A stretch of 11,540 nucleotides of DNA from Acidiferrobacterales bacterium (GTDB taxonomy: Bacteria; Pseudomonadota; Gammaproteobacteria; Acidiferrobacterales; Sulfurifustaceae): NCBI GenBank assembly GCA_015492195.1, contig WGFP01000126.1:1-11540 (forward strand). The letters are read 5' to 3'. Below are positions 6,264 to 11,540 of this stretch, in pieces. Every line of letters starts with the position of its first letter. The first letter of the stretch is position 1. Under the pieces are notes generated by a model that worked only from the letters and a program-made list of their open reading frames with translations, did no database searches and was not told where the DNA came from. A program made the translations under genes and the position numbers.

Positions 6264-8306
6264 ATGACAAAAGCTTTGTTGAAAGTTGAAGGCTTAAAGA
6301 CCTGGTTCGACACCCCGGAAGGCACGGTGCGCGCCGTGGACGGAATCAGCTTCGAGCTCCGCCGCGGCGAAACCCTGGCGCTTCTGGGCGAGTCCGGCTG
6401 CGGCAAATCCATTTCCGCCTTGTCGTTATTGCAACTCGTGCCGGAACCCGCCGGGCGCATCGTCGCCGGACGGGTCATGCTGGGAGATCAGGACGTGCTG
6501 GCAATTCCGGAGCGCGACATGCGCAAAATTCGGGGGCGCCGCATTGCCGTGATCTTCCAGGAGCCGCAGACCTCGCTCAATCCGGTGTTGACCATCGGGA
6601 CACAGATTCGCGAGGCCCTGCCCGAGGGGTTCAGCGACAGACGGGCGCGGGAACGGGTTGTGGCCTTGCTCACCTCGGTCGGCATCGCCGACGCCGAACG
6701 ACGGTACCATGAATACCCGCACCAACTCTCCGGCGGGATGAAACAGCGCGCCATGATCGCCATGGCCCTGGCGTCCGAGCCCGATATCCTCATCGCCGAC
6801 GAACCGACCACCGCCCTGGACGTAACCATCCAGGCGCAGATCCTGCGCCTTCTCAAGGAGCTGCAACAAAAAACCGGCATGGCGGTTTTGCTGATCACCC
6901 ATGATCTCGGCGTGGTGGCTGAGATGGCGGATCATGTGGCCGTGATGTATGCCGGCCAAATCGTCGAATCGGCGCCGCGCAAAACGTTCTTTGCCGAACC
7001 GCGCCATCCCTATGCGCGCAAGCTGTTTCGTTCCTTGCCCAGCCGGTTCAAGCGCGGGCAGGCGCTGGATGCCATTCCCGGCTCCGTGCCGTCGTTGGCG
7101 CAGGCGTTTCACGGTTGTCGGTTCGCCGAACGGTGTGACCAGGCCTGGGATCTGTGCCGGCAGAAGGCGCCGCGCTGGATCAATAAAACCGAAAGTGGCG
7201 TGCGTTGTCATTTATATGATCCCGACATTCCGACGACCGAAGCGGTCGCGGAGGCGCCATCGGCGCCCCCGTCCACGAAGGATGCACCGCCGTCACCCGC
7301 CGGGCCGGCGAATGAGGTCCTGTTGCGCATGACGGATCTCAAGGTGCATTTTCCCATCCACAAGGGTGTGTTTCGCCGCGTTGTCGGTCACGTCAAAGCG
7401 GTGGACGGCGTTTCCTTGGAAATCGGCAAAGGGCGCACCCTCGCGCTCGTGGGTGAATCCGGTTGCGGCAAGACCACGGTCGGCAAGGGCATTCTCCAGC
7501 TCATCCGGCCGACGGCGGGCAGCGTTACGTTTGACGGCGAGGAACTGACCGCGCTCTCGGAACGGGCGTTGCGTCCCATGCGCCGCCGGTTCCAGGTGAT
7601 TTTCCAGGATCCCTACGCCTCGCTTAATCCGCGGATGCTGGTCGGGGACATTCTGGAGGAGGGCATGCGCGCGCAGGATTTGGGCGGGCATCCACAGGAT
7701 CGCGCCGCGCGGACGGAGGCGCTGCTCCGGCACGTGGGTCTGCCGGCGGAGGCGCGGAACCGTTATCCGCATGAATTTTCCGGCGGGCAGCGCCAGCGTA
7801 TCAGCATCGCGCGCGCACTCGCGGTGGATCCGCAGCTTATTGTGTGTGATGAACCCACCAGCGCGCTGGATGTGTCGGTGCAGGCGCAGATTCTGAACCT
7901 GTTGAAACAACTGCAAGATGAACTGGGCTTAAGCTATCTTTTTATCACTCACAATCTGTCGGTGGTGGAATACCTGGCGCATGAAGTGGCGGTGATGTAT
8001 CTTGGCCGGATCGTGGAGAAGGGCCTGGTCCACGAGGTGCTTGAGAGCCCCAAGCATCCTTATACCCAGGCGCTGCTGTCGGCGGTGCCGCGGATTGATA
8101 CCGACACGGGACGGAAGGTCATACGCCTTGAGGGGGATATTCCGTCACCCAGCAATCCGCCTGCGGGGTGTCATTTTCATCCACGTTGCCCGGAGGCCAC
8201 GGCGGCGTGCCGCGAAAGCTATCCCGGCCCCAGCCGTTTCAGCGCAACGCACGAGACGTGCTGTCACTTGTATGCAACAGGAGCGAATACGGGTAAACGC
8301 GACTAA
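6264..8306 (+). CDS. Dual-domain ABC importer ATPase (DppD-DppF / YejF-like fusion)
   Basis: A 680-residue cytoplasmic protein carrying both nucleotide-binding domains of the importer in one chain. Domain 1: Walker A GESGCGKS (42-49), signature LSGGM (155-159), Walker B DILIADE with catalytic Glu180, switch His213. Domain 2: Walker A GESGCGKT (397-404), signature FSGGQ (505-509), Walker B LIVCDE with Glu530, switch His563. All key residues for two ATP sites are present. Each domain is followed by an oligopeptide-type C-terminal region beginning HPY (248 and 598), with cysteines at 285, 291, 298, 315 and at 636, 642, 649, 666/667. A low-complexity Pro/Ala linker (about 320-350) joins the halves. 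E. coli YejF, also fused, is about 530 residues, so the extra length comes mainly from the linker and C-terminal regions. The ribosome site is weak (AAGAAG region). The TAA overlaps the stop of convergent mltD. Last gene of the operon. Confidence 0.94.
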   Translation: MTKALLKVEGLKTWFDTPEGTVRAVDGISFELRRGETLALLGESGCGKSISALSLLQLVPEPAGRIVAGRVMLGDQDVLAIPERDMRKIRGRRIAVIFQEPQTSLNPVLTIGTQIREALPEGFSDRRARERVVALLTSVGIADAERRYHEYPHQLSGGMKQRAMIAMALASEPDILIADEPTTALDVTIQAQILRLLKELQQKTGMAVLLITHDLGVVAEMADHVAVMYAGQIVESAPRKTFFAEPRHPYARKLFRSLPSRFKRGQALDAIPGSVPSLAQAFHGCRFAERCDQAWDLCRQKAPRWINKTESGVRCHLYDPDIPTTEAVAEAPSAPPSTKDAPPSPAGPANEVLLRMTDLKVHFPIHKGVFRRVVGHVKAVDGVSLEIGKGRTLALVGESGCGKTTVGKGILQLIRPTAGSVTFDGEELTALSERALRPMRRRFQVIFQDPYASLNPRMLVGDILEEGMRAQDLGGHPQDRAARTEALLRHVGLPAEARNRYPHEFSGGQRQRISIARALAVDPQLIVCDEPTSALDVSVQAQILNLLKQLQDELGLSYLFITHNLSVVEYLAHEVAVMYLGRIVEKGLVHEVLESPKHPYTQALLSAVPRIDTDTGRKVIRLEGDIPSPSNPPAGCHFHPRCPEATAACRESYPGPSRFSATHETCCHLYATGANTGKRD

Positions 8307-9754
8307 CCGGTAGGGGTGAGAGGAGAAAGCGAAACCGAAGGTTTGCCGGAAGTCCAGATCTTTAACTTCTGCCCGAGGCGCAGCACATCGCGTGGATCGA
8401 TCAGATTCCATTCCGCAAGCTGACGGATTAATACGTTGTACCGGCGGGCGATACTCCACAATGTTTCGCCGGAACGCACACGATGAATAATAGGTTGCGT
8501 CCCCGCAGTGGGGATCGGCATGGATCTCGTGCGACGCGGCGTCCGAGTGACCACCGGTCTCAGGGGCCGACTGGAAACCGGGATCAGCAGGCTGCGCCCG
8601 ATTCGCAGGATGTTGGAGCGCAACCCGTTTGCGGTTTTAATGGCGCGTATGCTGACCCCGTAGCGACGCGAAATATCATAGAGGGTGTGGCCGCGCTTGA
8701 CCTTATGACGGCGGTATTTAATCCGTTCATTTTCCGGCAGCTTATTGAGCCCTGCGATCAACGTTTCTTTCTTGTCGACTGGAATCAGCAGATGGTGCGG
8801 TCCATTGGGATCGGTGGCCCAGCGCCTGAAACCCGGGTTGATGCTGTACAGCTCGTTGATGTGCATGTCCGTCAGCCTGGCCACCACGCCGAGGTCGATC
8901 TGGGAGCCGGTGTCCACGCGGGCAAAGTAGGGTTCGTTGGGAATGTGCGCAAGCTGCATCCCGTATTTTTCAGGATCGGCCACGATGTTGACCAGCGCCA
9001 TGAGCTTGGGTACGTAATTTCGGGTTTCGCGTTTGAGCTTCAGATGTTCGTAATCAGTGGGCAGCCCATGGCGGCGGTTGTAGGCCATCTTTCGCATGAC
9101 CTTGCCTTCGCCGGCGTTGTAGGCCGCCAGCGCCAGGTGCCAGTCGCCCTCGAAGTCTGCATAAAGTTTCTCCAGATAATCGAGCGCCGCGCCGGTGGAG
9201 GCGATGACGTCGCGCCGGCCGTCGTACCACCAGTTTATTTTCAAGCCGTACATACGTCCGGTGGAGTGTATGAACTGCCACAGACCCACGGCGTGCGCAC
9301 GCGAGTAGGCGTGAGGCTTATAGGCGCTCTCGATCGCCGGCAGCAGGGCGATTTCCATCGGCAGGCCGCGCTTTTCCACTTCTTCCACAATGTAATAGAG
9401 GTAACGGCGGGCGCGGTTGATCATGCGTTCCATATATGCAGGATTATTGACGAACCACCGCTCGTGGCGCGCGACAAGCGGACTGTCGAGTTTTTCCATG
9501 GCGAACCCGTCGCGTATCCGGTCCCACAAATCGTCGTACGATTTTGCCGCCTTGTCGACATATCCGACGGCGGGAAAAACCTCGTCAGTGTCGCCATCAG
9601 AAAGGGTTGATGTATTTTCTTTTGGCAGGGCAGCGGTGTCTTCATCAGTGACAACGCCGTCAGAGGAAAGAGTGGCACATCCCCCCAGAATCAGGGAGAG
9701 TCCGAGAATAAAAAATAAGGCACGGGCTTGTTTATTGCTTTTCTTCCAGTCCAT
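8303..9754 (-). CDS. mltD: Membrane-bound lytic murein transglycosylase D-like lipoprotein with two LysM domains
   Basis: A 483-residue protein that cleaves peptidoglycan glycan strands, forming 1,6-anhydromuramic ends. A short signal sequence ends in the lipobox LGGC with Cys26 as the lipid-bearing residue; Ala at +2 favours sorting to the outer membrane. The GH23/SLT catalytic domain covers about 95-260: catalytic Glu142 in ALLPAIESAYKPHAYS, then AVGLWQFIHSTGRMYGL, WYDGRRD and LALAAYNAGEGKV. Two peptidoglycan-binding LysM repeats follow at about 347-393 and 422-467, joined by a basic Pro/Arg/Thr-rich linker (394-420). The layout and length fit E. coli MltD (about 450 residues). No Shine-Dalgarno site is seen before the ATG; a TTTATC stretch just upstream could be part of a promoter, which is speculative. 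It lies 42 nt downstream of gloB on the same strand, as in E. coli, so the two may be co-transcribed. The 3' end overlaps the ABC ATPase gene. Confidence 0.94.
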   Translation of the reverse strand: MDWKKSNKQARALFFILGLSLILGGCATLSSDGVVTDEDTAALPKENTSTLSDGDTDEVFPAVGYVDKAAKSYDDLWDRIRDGFAMEKLDSPLVARHERWFVNNPAYMERMINRARRYLYYIVEEVEKRGLPMEIALLPAIESAYKPHAYSRAHAVGLWQFIHSTGRMYGLKINWWYDGRRDVIASTGAALDYLEKLYADFEGDWHLALAAYNAGEGKVMRKMAYNRRHGLPTDYEHLKLKRETRNYVPKLMALVNIVADPEKYGMQLAHIPNEPYFARVDTGSQIDLGVVARLTDMHINELYSINPGFRRWATDPNGPHHLLIPVDKKETLIAGLNKLPENERIKYRRHKVKRGHTLYDISRRYGVSIRAIKTANGLRSNILRIGRSLLIPVSSRPLRPVVTRTPRRTRSMPIPTAGTQPIIHRVRSGETLWSIARRYNVLIRQLAEWNLIDPRDVLRLGQKLKIWTSGKPSVSLSPLTPTG

Positions 9755-9796
9755 GTAGATAAATGGTAGGGAGAAGCGGGGCGAGCGTCAACCGGG

Positions 9797-10573
9797 CTAA
9801 CCTCGAAACCCATCCTTCCATCGGCGAAGAGCGGCGAACGTCTTGACATCCGAATCCATATCCTGTCCATAGTGGGAGGTCACGCTGCGACGAACGGTCG
9901 TTTGCGCGGCACGCAGGAAGGGGTTGATGCGCCGCTCCAGTCCGATATTCGAGGGCAGGGTGGGTTGATTGTCGGCGCGCAGCGCCTTGGTTTTCTCCAG
10001 ATGGCCCCGGGTGTCCTGATTTTCCGGTTCCACCGTCAACGCAAAGCGCAGGTTGTCGTGCGTGTACTCGTGCGCACAATAGACTTTTGCATTTTCCGGC
10101 AGGGCGGCAAGTTTATTGAGTGAGGCGTACATCTGTTCCGCCGTACCCTCGAACAATCGTCCGCAGCCGGCGGAGAACAGGGTGTCGCCGCAGAATAACA
10201 TGTCGTTGCCGTAATACGCGATGTGTCCCGCGGTGTGGCCCGGTACATCGAGCACGTCGAATTCAAGCCCGAGTTCCTCCAGCCGTACCCGGTCGCCCTC
10301 GCGCAACTTGTGCGTGCATGCCGGGATGTGTTCCTGCGCCGGCCCGTAAACGGGGACCGGATAACGGGCCGTGATTTCCTGTACGCCGCCCACGTGATCA
10401 AAGTGGTGGTGGGTGCAAAGGATCGCCACCGGCGTCAGGTGCCGGCTCTCAAGCGCCGCGAACACCGGCTCCGCGTCACCCGGGTCAACGATGGCCGCGC
10501 GATCGGGCGACCGCCCGCGGATCAGCCAGATATAGTTGTCCTGAAACGCGCAGACGTGTAAAACAGGCACCAT
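9797..10573 (-). CDS. gloB: Hydroxyacylglutathione hydrolase (glyoxalase II)
   Basis: A 258-residue cytosolic metallo-beta-lactamase-fold enzyme that hydrolyses S-lactoylglutathione to lactate and glutathione, the second step of methylglyoxal detoxification. All metal ligands are visible: THHHFDH (His55, His57, Asp59, His60), His113 in PGHT, Asp130 in CGDT and His168 in CAHEYT. The glyoxalase II feature CGRLFEGT lies at 137-144. The C-terminal glutathione-binding domain ends with LPSNIGLERRINPFLR (207-222). I chose ATG 10573 because the family starts close to the conserved FQDNYIWLI stretch; an in-frame TTG at 10609 would add 12 residues and run onto the divergent gene's start codon. The ribosome site is poor for either. 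It is divergent from the methyltransferase across 35 nt and upstream of mltD, matching the enterobacterial order. Confidence 0.96.
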   Translation of the reverse strand: MVPVLHVCAFQDNYIWLIRGRSPDRAAIVDPGDAEPVFAALESRHLTPVAILCTHHHFDHVGGVQEITARYPVPVYGPAQEHIPACTHKLREGDRVRLEELGLEFDVLDVPGHTAGHIAYYGNDMLFCGDTLFSAGCGRLFEGTAEQMYASLNKLAALPENAKVYCAHEYTHDNLRFALTVEPENQDTRGHLEKTKALRADNQPTLPSNIGLERRINPFLRAAQTTVRRSVTSHYGQDMDSDVKTFAALRRWKDGFRG

Positions 10574-10608
10574 ACCGCTAAGTGTGGAATGGCCGGCTGG
10601 GTACGTCA
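10574..10608. promoter_or_regulatory. 35-nt divergent gap between gloB and the methyltransferase gene
   Basis: The start codons of two divergent genes are only 35 nt apart. I see no clear -10/-35 pair in it, so at least one promoter must lie inside the opposite coding region, or the two promoters overlap. No operator-like repeat was seen. Confidence 0.45.
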
Positions 10609-11394
10609 ATGAGCAATAATGATCAGGGAGTAACGTTGCGCCGAGCGTTGTGTAAGTGGTTTGAGACGCCGCTTGGTCGTTCCCTGCATGCGGTTGAGTC
10701 CCATCACCTCCGCAGTGTGCTGCCGAATCTCTATGGCACCGTCGGCGTGCAACTCGGCTGCGTCGGCAAGCTGGACATGATGGACGCCTGTGTGGCGCCC
10801 ACGCGCATCTTGCTCGAGCTGACGGCCCGGGCCGACGGCACGACGGTTCGTGGACACCCGGAAGCGCTCCCCTTTGATACCAAAAGCGTGGATGTCGTGG
10901 TCATGCCCCACACGCTCGATTTCAGCAACGATCCCCATCAGGTGCTTCGCGAGGTCAACCGGATACTCAGCCCCGAGGGCCATGTGGTGATTCTGGGATT
11001 CAATCCCGCGAGCCTGTGGGGGCTGCGCAAATTGTTTACCTGGAGGCGGCGATCCATGCCCTGGTGTGGACATTTTTTCATGCTGGCGCGTGTCAAGGAT
11101 TGGTTAAGGTTGCTCGACTTCGAGCTTACCCATGGCAGTATGTTTTTTTACCGTCCGCCGATCCAGCGCGAGACCGTGATGGACCGTCTCTACTTTATGG
11201 ACAAGGTGGGGGATCGGTGGTGGCCGATGATGGCGGGGTGCTATCTTGTGGTGGCGAAGAAGCGTGTCCCCGGCGTCACGCCGTTGCCGCTCAAATGGAA
11301 GGCCAAACGCGCTGTCGGCTCGACGGCGACCGAACCCGCAACGCGCATTTCGGTAAAAGGCGCCTGGGGCGGACGTCCCCGCCACTATGGATAA
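10609..11394 (+). CDS. YafS-like class I SAM-dependent methyltransferase
   Basis: A 261-residue protein of the methyltransferase type found between gloB and rnhA in gammaproteobacteria (yafS in E. coli); substrate unknown to me. Recognisable elements are GHPEALPFDTKSVDVVV (82-98) with HTLDF (101-105), which match motifs II-III of the UbiE-like fold. DPHQVLREVNRILSPEGHVVILGFNP (108-133) matches the post-motif region typical of these enzymes. The expected glycine-rich motif I is degenerate: VQLGCVGKLD (47-56) stands in place of a GxGxG loop. No signal peptide is seen. The C-terminal ~40 residues (about 220-261) are basic and probably flexible. ATG 10609 is preferred over a GTG at 10582; the ribosome site is weak (GGG about 7 nt upstream). 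It overlaps rnhA by 8 nt, implying co-transcription. Confidence 0.82.
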   Translation: MSNNDQGVTLRRALCKWFETPLGRSLHAVESHHLRSVLPNLYGTVGVQLGCVGKLDMMDACVAPTRILLELTARADGTTVRGHPEALPFDTKSVDVVVMPHTLDFSNDPHQVLREVNRILSPEGHVVILGFNPASLWGLRKLFTWRRRSMPWCGHFFMLARVKDWLRLLDFELTHGSMFFYRPPIQRETVMDRLYFMDKVGDRWWPMMAGCYLVVAKKRVPGVTPLPLKWKAKRAVGSTATEPATRISVKGAWGGRPRHYG

Positions 11395-11540
11395 GGTTGT
11401 TATCTATACGGACGGCGCCTGCCGCGGCAATCCCGGCCCCGGCGGCTGGGGCGCGATCCTCAGCAGCGGCCGTCATGAAAAAGAACTCTACGGCTTCGAG
11501 CGGCAAACCACCAACAACCGTATGGAACTCATGGCGGCGA
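11387..11540 (+). CDS. rnhA: Ribonuclease HI, N-terminal part
   Basis: The first 51 codons are present; the gene runs off the right edge (full proteins are about 150 residues). RNase HI cuts the RNA strand of RNA-DNA hybrids, removing primers and R-loops. The start MDKVVIYTDGACRGNPGPGG is the family hallmark, with catalytic Asp9 in YTDGA (E. coli Asp10). NNRMELMAA contains Glu47 (E. coli Glu48). The other two catalytic acids lie beyond the window. The ATG at 11387 sits inside the end of the methyltransferase gene (8-nt overlap in another frame), so translation is probably coupled. In E. coli, rnhA is followed by the divergent dnaQ; what follows here cannot be seen. Confidence 0.96.
   Translation, partial: MDKVVIYTDGACRGNPGPGGWGAILSSGRHEKELYGFERQTTNNRMELMAA

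Noticed and set aside
8483..9610. Long open frame (375 codons) on the plus strand opposite mltD
   Set aside because: It is fully antisense to mltD, whose lipobox, GH23 motifs and LysM repeats are unmistakable. The antisense product shows no domain and no ribosome site.
10574..10609. TTG start adding 12 residues to GloB
   Set aside because: Glyoxalase II proteins begin just before the NYIWL stretch, and ATG 10573 gives exactly that. The TTG has no better ribosome site.
1..11540. Mobile elements, CRISPR arrays, defence genes, tRNA genes, tandem repeats
   Set aside because: I scanned for direct repeats, repeat-spacer structure, transposase or integrase motifs and tRNA-like ends and saw none. 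The coding is dense and the gene content is housekeeping throughout.

Overview
The window reads as ordinary chromosomal DNA of a gammaproteobacterium with moderately high G+C (roughly 55-60% by eye). Three things suggest this. The fatty-acid reductase and PpiD proteins look gammaproteobacterial. The right-hand block mltD-gloB-methyltransferase-rnhA matches the E. coli order mltD-gloB-yafS-rnhA. No gene looks foreign. My guess, not shown by the sequence, is a Chromatiales or sulfur-oxidiser type lineage. I saw no tRNA or rRNA gene, insertion sequence, phage gene, toxin-antitoxin pair or CRISPR array.

Left edge (1-1457): the C-terminal part of the periplasmic folding factor PpiD ends 20 nt from the 3' end of a convergent fabI gene (NADH-dependent enoyl-ACP reductase). 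A 178-nt non-coding gap (1458-1635) then separates fabI from a divergent operon. It holds a perfect 13-bp palindrome, a looser inverted repeat and a possible extended -10 promoter.

Centre (1636-8306): a four-gene, tightly packed operon encodes a complete family 5 peptide-type ABC importer: binding protein, two permeases, and one polypeptide carrying both ATPase domains. It is related to the Dpp/Opp/Yej systems but has unusual parts. The binding protein ends in a predicted membrane anchor. The second permease has an extra N-terminal module of about three helices with a roughly 90-residue periplasmic insert. Each half of the ATPase carries a four-cysteine C-terminal motif of the kind that can hold an iron-sulfur cluster. 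This is the least ordinary part of the window; its substrate is unknown.

Right side (8303-11540): the ATPase gene meets mltD (lipoprotein lytic transglycosylase with two LysM domains) tail to tail with overlapping stop codons. mltD lies downstream of gloB (glyoxalase II) on the minus strand. A 35-nt divergent gap leads to a YafS-like methyltransferase and, overlapping it by 8 nt, the start of rnhA (RNase HI), which runs off the window.

The functions are mostly envelope housekeeping (outer-membrane protein folding, fatty acid synthesis, peptidoglycan turnover, peptide uptake) plus methylglyoxal detoxification and RNA-DNA hybrid removal. I found no convincing wholly new system; the atypical ABC importer is the best candidate for follow-up.
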